64,000 bases of DNA, taken from LC029 sp036676475. Lineage in GTDB: Bacteria; Bacillota; Bacilli; Aneurinibacillales; RAOX-1. How positions within the stretch are numbered: the first letter of the stretch is position 1; the number at the start of each line of letters is the position of its first letter. Below are positions 1 to 8,245 of this stretch, in pieces. A program made the position numbers and the translations under genes. The notes beneath the pieces are model-generated. The model saw only the letters and a program-made list of their open reading frames with translations, searched no databases and was not told where the DNA came from. Where the stretch lies: assembly GCA_036676475.1 (NCBI GenBank), contig JAKFCU010000032.1:184690-248689 (forward strand). The letters are read 5' to 3'.

Positions 1-590
1 TCAAGGACTACCGGTTGAATATACATGAAAAACAACATGATGGGAATAGACAAAAGCCATACCCAGATCCACCAACGCTTAGGGCTTCTCTTAATCATAA
101 AATAGAGCAGCCATACTAGCGGTGCAGTCAACACGATCGAAAGCCAAAAGGATTTCACATTGTCCTTCATCCACTCACCAAAAGGCTCCGTGGAGATACC
201 AAACTCCTGTCGTAATTCAAACAAGTAGTAATCTAAAGGAAAATGGAGAACCGTGGTCGTAAATGACAATAATATGATAAATAGCACGATCTGAAAGAAG
301 CTTCCCTTAACAGGTTGAACCCAATTTCGAAAAATGGCGGACAGCCCTGTTCCTAGGATCAATAGATAAATCGCCCATTCAAGCGGCCCCCCTACAAAAT
401 ACACTACATCCTTTATTCTTGAATAAGAAAAAGCCTGCTTCACCTGTTCCTCTGTCATAAAGGTCGTGGGGTCTGCGGGACTTCCTTGCAGCTCTACGGG
501 CAAAGAGCTTGGAGCCGTAAGCAAATAATATCCTATCCCACCTATATACAGAAGCAACCCTATGGTAAATAAAAGATAAAACTTCCTCAT
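1..590 (-). CDS. Ste24/CAAX-type M48 metalloprotease, N-terminal part (cut by window edge)
   Basis: The reading frame opens at an ATG at 590 preceded by GAGGAGGAAA and stays open for 196 codons to the left edge, so the C-terminal half is missing. The visible part is a multi-pass membrane region with hydrophobic segments at about residues 5-25, 66-85, 100-120, 150-170 and 175-195. The stretch FPLDYYLFELRQEFGIS followed by a WMKDNVKS segment resembles the N-terminal domain of CAAX prenyl protease 1/Ste24-like M48 peptidases. The HExxH zinc motif would lie beyond the edge and cannot be checked. An overlapping frame at 379-684 has no ribosome site and is a shadow. Confidence 0.7.
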   Translation of the reverse strand, partial: MRKFYLLFTIGLLLYIGGIGYYLLTAPSSLPVELQGSPADPTTFMTEEQVKQAFSYSRIKDVVYFVGGPLEWAIYLLILGTGLSAIFRNWVQPVKGSFFQIVLFIILLSFTTTVLHFPLDYYLFELRQEFGISTEPFGEWMKDNVKSFWLSIVLTAPLVWLLYFMIKRSPKRWWIWVWLLSIPIMLFFMYIQPVVL

Positions 591-811
591 TTTCCTCCTC
601 CTGTCCATTCACATCATACTTCATTCCCCCATCATTTTTCACCAAACCTGTGCCTTTCAAGCACATACTCAACCTATTTTGCAATATGTATACGCAAATG
701 TTACAGTAATATTATTTTTAAATATTCAATCTATTTATTGTACTAGAACAAGCCTCTTCTTTAATACATTAGAATCAAATAAAGCGGTTTCATTTGAAGG
801 AGATGGTTTCT

Positions 812-955
812 TTGAAAATTGATCCAACGTGTAAAATGTGCCAAAAACAGTGTAAACAGCGACGTCCGGCTGTTGTGGTTTCTTGTGCCAAATTCATACC
901 TGTAGCATCGCTAAAGGTAATAACCACGGCTAGTATGGAGCCTGTTTCTAGTTAA
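812..955 (+). CDS. Small cysteine-containing basic protein, 47 aa, function unknown
   Basis: A TTG start lies 8 bases after AAGGAG. An in-frame ATG at 803 touches the same ribosome site and is too close to it. The product begins KIDPTCKMCQKQCKQRRP and has a C-x2-C-x3-C pattern plus a fourth Cys, with several Lys/Arg; no membrane segment is evident. I do not recognise the family. The cysteine spacing could bind a metal, but that is inference. The gene stands alone between the protease and the NlpC/P60 gene. Coding status rests on the ribosome site and Cys pattern only. Confidence 0.45.
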   Translation: MKIDPTCKMCQKQCKQRRPAVVVSCAKFIPVASLKVITTASMEPVSS

Positions 956-1095
956 TAACGTATTAAACGGTCCACTAATGATAGCGAAATGAGCCGACCT
1001 GGTCTAGTAACCGAAGTTTCTACGCCAATTACATAGTCAAGGTTCACTTAACCGTGCCCCCACCCGACCATTTAGTCAAATAAAATAAGGTAAAG

Positions 1096-1135
1096 AAAAA
1101 AGCACCCATTTAAAAATCAGAAGGGTGCTTTTTTA
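1096..1135 (-). terminator. Rho-independent terminator of the NlpC/P60 gene
   Basis: AGCACCC and GGGTGCT form a stem flanked by A and T runs, so it can work in both directions. It sits directly after the stop of the minus-strand gene ending at 1143. Confidence 0.8.
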
Positions 1136-1142
1136 TTTACCT

Positions 1143-1964
1143 TTATTCCCCACTCGCTGTAATAACTCTTTTGGCTCCATAGTATTTATAATGAGCAAGG
1201 TACCAATCCAGATCACTAACCTCTACCTTTTTGCTGGCAGAGTGGACAATCTTATTGTTTCCAATATAGATGCTTACATGAGAGATTTGTCCTTTTTTGA
1301 AGGTATCAAAGAAAAGCAGGTCCCCCACTCTTAAATCTTTTCGATCCACTTTTGTTCCTGCGTTAAATTGATCACCTGATACTCTAGGAAGCTTAATGCC
1401 CATTTGCCCCATGATATATTTCGTGAAACCGCTGCAGTCAAACCCCTTCGGAGTAGTCCCCCCCCAGCGATAAGGAGTGCCCACCAATGATCCTGCAAGC
1501 TTTTTCACTCTATTAAGCATTAGTGACACCGAACGAGATGATTCAGCAAGATTATTACTTAGATATTCTGTAGCGACATAACCTGTCTGCTCTCCCATTT
1601 TCACCTTGGTCCAATCTTCTCCTATTTCAAGAACTTCAACAGCTTGTCCATGTTTCAGGACACTTAAGACTTGGGCTTTGAGATTTTCACCATCTCGCAA
1701 ATTGAGCTTCTCGGCATCCACATATGCAAGCTTTTTTGCTTGAATCGTGGGCTTTGCAACATCAGGTATAGTAAGTTTTTGATTCAATTGTAAAAGATCT
1801 GAGTTTAGACCGTTTGTCTCCTTGAGCTGTTCAACACCTACGCCAAATTTGGCTGCAAGTTCATATAATGTATCACCGGAAGTTACAGTGTACTGTTGAG
1901 CAGCTGAAGCAGAAGAAACGAAAAGAAAGGAAGCAACAATAAATCCGGCAATCTTCTTCTTCAT
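1143..1964 (-). CDS. Secreted LysM-SH3-NlpC/P60 peptidoglycan endopeptidase
   Basis: The 273-aa product has a Sec signal peptide (MKKKIAGFIVASFLFVSSASA). One LysM domain follows at about 25-68 (YTVTSGDTLYELAAKFGV), then a bacterial SH3 domain at about 75-138 and an NlpC/P60 domain at about 155-270. The catalytic Cys is in DCSGF and the His in HVSIYIG, with a third polar residue in HSAS. Such enzymes cut the gamma-D-glutamyl-meso-diaminopimelate bond of cell-wall peptides outside the membrane, with LysM and SH3 domains giving wall binding. It is transcribed alone, with a terminator behind it. The start has GGTGGTG upstream. Confidence 0.9.
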   Translation of the reverse strand: MKKKIAGFIVASFLFVSSASAAQQYTVTSGDTLYELAAKFGVGVEQLKETNGLNSDLLQLNQKLTIPDVAKPTIQAKKLAYVDAEKLNLRDGENLKAQVLSVLKHGQAVEVLEIGEDWTKVKMGEQTGYVATEYLSNNLAESSRSVSLMLNRVKKLAGSLVGTPYRWGGTTPKGFDCSGFTKYIMGQMGIKLPRVSGDQFNAGTKVDRKDLRVGDLLFFDTFKKGQISHVSIYIGNNKIVHSASKKVEVSDLDWYLAHYKYYGAKRVITASGE

Positions 1965-2143
1965 TCATTCACCACCAAATGACATTTTTTTATGTATTAT
2001 GACAGGAATCTATGAATCTATGTGAAATCCTTTTTCAGTATACCTTATATTCGACAGAAAAAGTAGATTGTTTTCACTAAAATTAACAATTTTTTCACAT
2101 CTTACTGTAATAATTGTCGATAAATATGCCGATAAGTGCAAAA

Positions 2144-2170
2144 AAAATAGTGGCTCTGTGGCCACTTTTA
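2144..2170 (-). terminator. Terminator downstream of the YtkL-like gene
   Basis: AGTGGC (2149-2154) and GCCACT (2161-2166) form a short stem with A-rich sequence on the left, i.e. a U tract for minus-strand transcripts. It lies about 70 bases past the stop at 2239. Confidence 0.55.
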
Positions 2171-2238
2171 TCATAAGGGGGTTTTCATCGTATGTTTATC
2201 TTACATTATGAATATTACAGGGATGTTACAGTGTTATT

Positions 2239-2931
2239 TCAATTTAATGAAATGGTTTCACCTGGTTCCACGACTTGTCCATCAAGCCCTTTTTCCTTCA
2301 GATCAGAAACGAAGGCGTGGGCATCCTGACGGATCAACTCAAAGGTGTTGTAATGAATGGGAACTACTTGTTTAGCTTTGATCCAACGTGCTGCAATGAG
2401 CGCATCCTCTGGCCCCATCGTAAAATTATCGCCAATTGGCAAAAAGGCCAGATCGATCTGATAAAGCTCCCCAAACATTTTCATATCCCCAAACAAGCTC
2501 GTATCACCCGCATGATAAATGGTTTTACCTCCTATAGAAAGTAATAAACCATTGGGCATTCCCATATACACAATTTTTTTCTCATCATTTAATACAAGCC
2601 CTGAACTATGAAAGGCCTGAGTTAACTTCACTTTACCAAAATCAAACGTCCTGGAGCCTCCCGTATTCATCGTATGAACCTTTACACCTTGCCATGCAAA
2701 AAATGTAGCCAACTCAAAGGTGGCAATAACAGTGGCATCATTGTTCTTCGCTATTTTTACAACATCATCGACATGATCACCATGACCATGAGTCAATAGA
2801 ATATATTGAACCTGAATATCATCCACATGGGCACTAGCCACCGGATTATTTGTAATAAAAGGATCAATAATAATAGAACTCCCTTGATGAGTAATTTGGA
2901 TGGTTGAATGTCCATAGTAATGGATTTTCAT
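2239..2931 (-). CDS. ytkL: UPF0173 metal-dependent hydrolase (YtkL-like)
   Basis: The ATG at 2931 is preceded by GGAAGGAGG, so the longer frame upstream is not used. The 230-aa protein is a compact metallo-beta-lactamase-fold hydrolase. It has an N-terminal GHSTI motif, the zinc motif THGHGDHVDD, and the later HAGDTSLFGDM and HYNTFE elements that supply further metal ligands. Members of UPF0173 are cytosolic and their natural substrate is not established. It is monocistronic and followed by its own terminator. Confidence 0.88.
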   Translation of the reverse strand: MKIHYYGHSTIQITHQGSSIIIDPFITNNPVASAHVDDIQVQYILLTHGHGDHVDDVVKIAKNNDATVIATFELATFFAWQGVKVHTMNTGGSRTFDFGKVKLTQAFHSSGLVLNDEKKIVYMGMPNGLLLSIGGKTIYHAGDTSLFGDMKMFGELYQIDLAFLPIGDNFTMGPEDALIAARWIKAKQVVPIHYNTFELIRQDAHAFVSDLKEKGLDGQVVEPGETISLN

Positions 2932-3010
2932 ACTTAAATACCTCCTTCCTCTCAAAGCATATCCATTTTTTACCAAATTATTACACTAAAATATCGTATC
3001 TACAGCTACT

Positions 3011-4141
3011 TTATTGTAAAACCAATACGATAAATGCCTGGACAGCCCCAATTACTCCCCCGAGAAGAGCTCCAAATACCGTAATCATCTTTAATTCCTT
3101 TCCGGTTATACTAACAATCATTTCTTCTAACTTATGAACCGGAAAGCCCTCCACTTGGGTTGCAGCGATTTTGGTTAAATTTATTTTTTTAAGGCCTTCT
3201 TCTAAATTGGTTTCTACCCAGTTCAGGAGGGAGCGTACCAAGTCAGGAACAGAATCGCGCAGTGCCGGAAGGATAGGTGCCCAGAAGGCTCCCCATTTGA
3301 TCTGACGAATGTATTGGAGATCAACGACCTTGTCAATGAGCAGATTTATGGACTGTTCGATTTTCTCTTCTCCCATCCAATGAATGACTTCCCCTACTTG
3401 CTTTTTCAATAATATTCTGCATTCGTTCCGGAGAATGCCGGCCACTTTCGCTTTTAAATCCGGACCTGCCAAGGCGGATTCTAATGATGCAGTCACCTTA
3501 TGGATGACTTTTTCATCCGATAAAAGCATACCGGCTAGTCCTCCTAGCATGCCTAAACCGCTAGTTAATTGGTTCAACATTTGCCGGACCATATGATTTC
3601 CTTCTTCAGAAGAAAGGTATTGGCTCATCTTTTCTAATATGTACGGAGCTGCTTCTTCAGCCTTATTTTCCAGCACCTCTTTTATTCCTACCGGCAACAA
3701 CTCTTCTATAGTAGAATAGGATGCTTGACTCCATTTTTTTTCTAAGAAAAGCTTGATTCCTTTCTTTAACTGTTCCTCTATTCGTTCATCTAAACTAAAG
3801 CCCCATTTTCGTAAAATCGCCTCAAAGGTTTCTTCCGACCTTTCCATTTGATCCATTTTCGTAAAGAGCCAACGCTGGATTTCCTCTTCTACCTCATCCT
3901 TTTTCAACATGTTCTTAATTCCTTGAGGAGTAATCAGAAAGTTTTCCACCAGTTTTCCCATCTGATAGGCAAGCTCTTCATGCCTTTTCGGAATGAGTCC
4001 TGGAGTAAAAGGAACTCTCCATTTGCCGATATAGACCGGTTTATACGGCCGAAAGAGCATCCTGATAGCCAACTCGTTGGTCAAGCCTCCAATTAATGCT
4101 CCAATTGCGATTTGAATCAATACTAATACAGGCCACGCCAC
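3011..4141 (-). CDS. yheB: YheB family protein (DUF445)
   Basis: A GTG start at 4141 has AGAGGAG 9-10 bases upstream. The 376-aa product has an N-terminal hydrophobic segment (VLVLIQIAIGALIGGLTNELAI) and a C-terminal one (FGALLGGVIGAVQAFIVLVL) flanking a long helical middle part, the DUF445/YheB plan. It also carries the RMLFRPYKP and FTPGLIPKR motifs near the N-terminus. In B. subtilis yheB neighbours yheC-yheD; here it is divergent from the YheCD operon, so that linkage is conserved. Its biochemical role is unknown; association with the spore envelope is an inference from context. Confidence 0.88.
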   Translation of the reverse strand: MAWPVLVLIQIAIGALIGGLTNELAIRMLFRPYKPVYIGKWRVPFTPGLIPKRHEELAYQMGKLVENFLITPQGIKNMLKKDEVEEEIQRWLFTKMDQMERSEETFEAILRKWGFSLDERIEEQLKKGIKLFLEKKWSQASYSTIEELLPVGIKEVLENKAEEAAPYILEKMSQYLSSEEGNHMVRQMLNQLTSGLGMLGGLAGMLLSDEKVIHKVTASLESALAGPDLKAKVAGILRNECRILLKKQVGEVIHWMGEEKIEQSINLLIDKVVDLQYIRQIKWGAFWAPILPALRDSVPDLVRSLLNWVETNLEEGLKKINLTKIAATQVEGFPVHKLEEMIVSITGKELKMITVFGALLGGVIGAVQAFIVLVLQ

Positions 4142-4208
4142 ACAACATATCTCCTCTCTTACGTTTGTTAAAGCTCCTTATTCCTCACGTTTATGAGCCC
4201 ACTATTTT

Positions 4209-4237
4209 CACCATACAACTAATGCCCTCATACTATA
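4209..4237 (+). promoter_or_regulatory. Sigma-K-like promoter for the ATP-grasp operon
   Basis: CACC at 4209-4212, a 16-base spacer, then CATACTATA at 4229-4237. This matches the B. subtilis sigma-K pattern (MACM, 16 bases, CATAnnnTA). The ATG at 4273 lies 35 bases downstream. Late mother-cell expression would suit spore-coat proteins. The match is by eye. Confidence 0.5.
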
Positions 4238-4272
4238 CAGTAATTGAAAGCCTAATGGGAAGGGGAATAAGC

Positions 4273-5712
4273 ATGTATCATGTTTGCGCCGGAATACAGC
4301 TAGATGAGAAATCGGACTTCCCGTCTGGGACGAACCTGCTTATCAGTCCTAAGATCCAACAAATTCTACAGCTACCGCGTTCCCCTGTAACTCTTCAGTT
4401 GGGACAGAAAACGGTAACCTGCAAAATACAGACCTTTTCCAGCACCGCCTCGCTCATTCGCATTAGAAAAGACCTTACTGACCAACTCCACATTCCTGAC
4501 GGGATTCAACTCAATCTGATCTATGATCCACAACAGAAAAAGCTGTTTTTGGGGCCCGTATTCGGCGTCTTGATCACAAGCCTTATTCGAACCCCGGAAG
4601 GAATATTCGGCTCAGCATCTTCCTTCTGCAAAGAGTTAGTGCAAGGGGCCAAGGCAAAAGGGATCCTTGCTTACATCTTTACATTAAACGATTTAGACTA
4701 TCAAAATCAATCGGTGAATGGATGGATCTGGTTAAACGGGAAATGGACACAGAAAACCCTGCCTTTTCCTGACTCTGTTTATAACCGGTTGGCTTCCCGA
4801 AAATCTGAAAACAAAACCGAAACACAGTCTATGCTAGAAACCTTCAAAAGGACCGGAATCCATTATTTTAATGAACATTTCTTAAACAAATGGCAAGTTC
4901 ACCAAGCGTTCAGCGGAAATTCCCAGGTATCTCAATACCTTCCTTCTACGCATCTCTTTAAAGGGTTTCCCACCATAAAGGAAGCAGTGGAAAGATTTCC
5001 TCAAGTGTATTTAAAACCAACAAACGGAAGTCTGGGTAAAGGAATTTATAAAATTTCTAGAGCGGGAAATCGTTACACTTGCCAACACTCCACGATGAGC
5101 GGAAGCGTACAGAAGACATACCAAAAACTGTCAGATTTATACAAATCAATAGCTCCCCGTATATCAAGGGCACCATATCTCGTCCAACAGGGCTTGCGTC
5201 TGGTGAGAATCAATGGAAATCCTTTAGATTTTCGATCCCTTGTCCAGAAGGATGGTACCGGCAAGTGGACTGTGACTTCCATTGTGGGAAGAATCGGTCA
5301 AGATCGCAGTATCGTATCCAACCTAGCACGCGGGGGGACCATTATGCCCGTTGGGCAGGCATTGCTTGCCGCAAATCCTTGGAATGGATTTAGACCATCC
5401 AAGATTCTATTAACCAAGACATCTTTATTGCTTGCCGAGAATCTGGAATCCTCGATGGAGGGGAATTATGCAGAACTTGGAATTGACTTAGCAGTGGATA
5501 TGAGCGGACGAATCTGGTTATTAGAAATCAATGCAAAGCCATCTAAAAATGATGATCAGATCCTATCTGAGCAAAATAAAACCCGGCCATCGGTCAAGAG
5601 ATTACTGAATTATGTCCTTTACCTCAAGGGAATCAGCAAGCAGATCTATCGTACTCCGAGACGAAGTATAACAGTAGCAAGAAAGAAGACTTTAAAGAGA
5701 AAGAAAAGGTGA
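4273..5712 (+). CDS. YheD-type ATP-grasp spore coat-associated protein, copy 1
   Basis: ATG at 4273 has GGGAAGGGG upstream; the frame is open further left but overlaps yheB without a ribosome site. The 479-aa product has an N-terminal beta-rich domain of about 100 residues, then an ATP-grasp domain. Nucleotide-loop motif VYLKPTNGSLGKGIYKI, central DFRSLVQKDGTGKW and metal-binding ELGIDLAVDMSG...LLEINAKPSK are all present. A basic tail (ARKKTLKRKKR) is unique among the five copies. ATP-grasp enzymes form amide or ester bonds via acyl-phosphates; the substrate of YheC/YheD proteins is unknown. It is first of six closely packed genes. Confidence 0.85.
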   Translation: MYHVCAGIQLDEKSDFPSGTNLLISPKIQQILQLPRSPVTLQLGQKTVTCKIQTFSSTASLIRIRKDLTDQLHIPDGIQLNLIYDPQQKKLFLGPVFGVLITSLIRTPEGIFGSASSFCKELVQGAKAKGILAYIFTLNDLDYQNQSVNGWIWLNGKWTQKTLPFPDSVYNRLASRKSENKTETQSMLETFKRTGIHYFNEHFLNKWQVHQAFSGNSQVSQYLPSTHLFKGFPTIKEAVERFPQVYLKPTNGSLGKGIYKISRAGNRYTCQHSTMSGSVQKTYQKLSDLYKSIAPRISRAPYLVQQGLRLVRINGNPLDFRSLVQKDGTGKWTVTSIVGRIGQDRSIVSNLARGGTIMPVGQALLAANPWNGFRPSKILLTKTSLLLAENLESSMEGNYAELGIDLAVDMSGRIWLLEINAKPSKNDDQILSEQNKTRPSVKRLLNYVLYLKGISKQIYRTPRRSITVARKKTLKRKKR

Positions 5713-5719
5713 CGGGTGA

Positions 5720-6814
5720 ATGACCAAAGCAGCGTTAGGCATCATGACTATCTATACACCTACCAACCCACCCTTTCCAGAGAAGGCATTCTTTAAAAAT
5801 ATCATCCAAGCCGGCAAGGCGGAAGGAATCCCCGTTATTGTGTTTCATCCAAATCAGGTCCAGTTTCAGACTATGACGGTAAAAGGCTACTCTCTAAATC
5901 AAGATGAAAAATGGATCACTATGACAGTTCCTGTTCCAACCTACATCTACGATCGATGCTTTTACAACGGAAAGAAATATAACGCTACCTATAAATCTTC
6001 TATTTTGAAGCTACTCCATCAAAAGCATATACATTTTTTAGGTATTGGTTTAAAAGGAAAATGGCAAATGTATCAAACCGTTTCCCAGCATCCTATTCTG
6101 TCTAAATACTTACCTGCGACTGAAATTTATACAGATCCCCTTCAGCTCAAGCTGTGGCTTAAGCAATATTCTTCCATCATTTTGAAGCCTATTAATGGCT
6201 CTTTAGGAGTGGGAGTCATGAAGGTCACTAAGAATGATGATCTCAGCTTGTGCGTAGAAGGCAGAGGAAAATTGAACACCCCCTTTACTTCCAATTTTAA
6301 AAACTTCCCAGCTTTCATTCGTTTTCTACAATCAAACATGCAGAATTGGAAATATCTTATTCAGCCTTACCTCCGTCTAACAACCAAAGAAGGCATCCCC
6401 TTTGATATCCGCTTACTGGTACAAAAAAACAGTTCAGGCAAATGGGTGACAACCGGTAAAGCCATCAGGATGGGAGCCAAACATAGTATTACCTCCAATC
6501 TTCACGGAGGGGGTAAAGCTATCGCCTTCGAAAAATTTTGTTACCAAAATTATTCCTCTGCCGATATCGATGATATTTCCATTCATCTTTCAACCATAGA
6601 AAAATGGTTACCTGAATATTTGGAGAAAGTTCATGGTCCATTATTGGAATTAGGGATCGATGTAGGGATTGATATGAGCCGAAAGGTATGGCTCATTGAA
6701 GTCAATTCCAAACCAGGAAGACAAATCTTTGAACAGCTGAATGATAAAGAGTCCACTATCCAATCCCAGCTCAACCCGCTATATTATGCAAAATATTTAA
6801 TACAAAAAGCATGA
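5720..6814 (+). CDS. YheC-type ATP-grasp protein, copy 2 (short form)
   Basis: This 364-aa protein lacks the N-terminal domain of its neighbours and matches the length of B. subtilis YheC (about 363 aa). It starts directly with GIMTIYTP and keeps the ATP-grasp motifs IILKPINGSLGVGVMKV, FDIRLLVQKNSSGKW and ELGIDVGIDMSRKVWLIEVNSKPGR. It begins 7 bases after the previous stop, with GGTGA as ribosome site, so it is in the same operon. The intact Lys, Glu and Asn positions suggest it is catalytically competent. Peptide-like ligation on the spore surface is inference. Confidence 0.85.
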   Translation: MTKAALGIMTIYTPTNPPFPEKAFFKNIIQAGKAEGIPVIVFHPNQVQFQTMTVKGYSLNQDEKWITMTVPVPTYIYDRCFYNGKKYNATYKSSILKLLHQKHIHFLGIGLKGKWQMYQTVSQHPILSKYLPATEIYTDPLQLKLWLKQYSSIILKPINGSLGVGVMKVTKNDDLSLCVEGRGKLNTPFTSNFKNFPAFIRFLQSNMQNWKYLIQPYLRLTTKEGIPFDIRLLVQKNSSGKWVTTGKAIRMGAKHSITSNLHGGGKAIAFEKFCYQNYSSADIDDISIHLSTIEKWLPEYLEKVHGPLLELGIDVGIDMSRKVWLIEVNSKPGRQIFEQLNDKESTIQSQLNPLYYAKYLIQKA

Positions 6815-6853
6815 TTCGACGCAGGACAAAAACATAAAGATGAAGGAGCGTAT

Positions 6854-8230
6854 ATGGAGATGGAGTCTAAGCGAGTACGGGTCCAGTTTCTCCCATCCAA
6901 TAAGCATAACGGCATTATCCTATCCTATGATCTATGCAGAGAACTGGGCATCGAAAATCAAAAGCATATTTTTGTCCAATTAGGTCAGAGACGGGTGTAT
7001 ACCCGATTATTAAAAACAAAAAGCGGAACGAGTGACCTGATGATCACCCCTGCTCTTCGCAGAGAGCTTATTGTTCCCTTCGGAGGCCAGCTTCACGTCA
7101 AGGTGGAAAATAACACATTACGGATTGGACCCGTAGTAGGGATCCTTACTACGGGTATCACTATGATTGACAACCAGGTTGTAAGTAAACGCACCTCTTT
7201 CTTTAGGCATCTTTTATCTGCCCAAAGGGGAGAGGGACTTTACTACTTTCTTTTTACACCAGGAGATGTAGATTGGACTAACAAAACAGTAAGAGGGATG
7301 TTTCTCCAGGAAGGAGCAGGCGGATCCGTCTGGCGTGGAGCCATCGTACCACTACCCGATGTTGTCTACAATCGAATTCCCGATCGGTATACGGAAAAAT
7401 CAGCTACAGTCAAGGCGTTTAAAACAAAATTGGAGCAATTAACCGATACCAAAATGTTTAATCCTAGCTTTTTTAATAAATGGGCCATTCACCAACAGCT
7501 GCTTGGGCACTCCTTTGCTACTCAGCATATCCCGGAAACCTATGTATCCCCCTCTGTGAATAAAATCCAAGCTATGCTGCAAAAACACAAGATGGTCTAT
7601 TTAAAGCCTGTTGCCGGGAGTCTTGGGTTAGGAATTATTAAAATCGTTTATCGCCCAGGCACGGGCTATTTCTGTAGCTATCATAATAAAAGCCATAATG
7701 TTTTACGTCGCTATCGATCCCTCCCTGTCCTACTTCAGGCTCACTTCCCTAGCTCACGATTGGGCACCTATCTTGTTCAACAGGGAATTCGGCTTATCAA
7801 ATATAATGATCGACCTCTGGATTTCCGCGTACATGTTCATAAAAACCGGGATAATCAGTGGGTAGTGGCAGCCATCGCAGCTAAAATTGCCGGTCAGGGA
7901 AGCGTTACTACACACGTACGTACCGGAGGAACCGTCATCTCCGGGGATGAACTGCTGCGAAGAGTTTTCCACAATCAAGGGGAATACATGGAGCAGGCTT
8001 TGAAAGAGACAACTGTCCAGCTAGCCTATGCGATTGAATCCAGGGTAAATCAGAATATCGGAGAGCTTGGCTTTGACATCGGTATTGATGAATCCGGCCA
8101 TATTTGGATGTTTGAGGCAAATTCACGACCTGGAAGATCTATATTCAAACACAATAGTTTGAAGGACGCCGACAAAAAATCGATTCACCTTATTGTAGAT
8201 TACAGCCGATACTTGGCTAACTTTAAATAA
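6854..8230 (+). CDS. YheD-type ATP-grasp protein, copy 3
   Basis: The 458-aa length is close to that of B. subtilis YheD (about 453 aa). The N-terminal domain (about 1-100, with VRVQFLPSNKHNG and LRIGPVVGILTTG) precedes the ATP-grasp domain with VYLKPVAGSLGLGIIKI, LDFRVHVHKNRDNQW and ELGFDIGIDESGHIWMFEANSRPGR. The central motif has His where the other copies have Gln (HVHKN against LVQKD), which could change substrate contacts. A good GAAGGAG lies 6 bases before the ATG. It is 39 bases after copy 2, same strand, with no terminator between. Confidence 0.85.
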   Translation: MEMESKRVRVQFLPSNKHNGIILSYDLCRELGIENQKHIFVQLGQRRVYTRLLKTKSGTSDLMITPALRRELIVPFGGQLHVKVENNTLRIGPVVGILTTGITMIDNQVVSKRTSFFRHLLSAQRGEGLYYFLFTPGDVDWTNKTVRGMFLQEGAGGSVWRGAIVPLPDVVYNRIPDRYTEKSATVKAFKTKLEQLTDTKMFNPSFFNKWAIHQQLLGHSFATQHIPETYVSPSVNKIQAMLQKHKMVYLKPVAGSLGLGIIKIVYRPGTGYFCSYHNKSHNVLRRYRSLPVLLQAHFPSSRLGTYLVQQGIRLIKYNDRPLDFRVHVHKNRDNQWVVAAIAAKIAGQGSVTTHVRTGGTVISGDELLRRVFHNQGEYMEQALKETTVQLAYAIESRVNQNIGELGFDIGIDESGHIWMFEANSRPGRSIFKHNSLKDADKKSIHLIVDYSRYLANFK

Positions 8231-8245
8231 AGGAGCGTGAAAACA

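Noticed and set aside
379..684. 101-codon minus-strand frame near the left edge
   Set aside because: No ribosome site and overlaps the membrane protease gene in another frame; a shadow.
2100..2140. CCGATAAGTGC as right end of the dispersed repeat
   Set aside because: Match limited to 11 bases without the ATAATACTTTC block.
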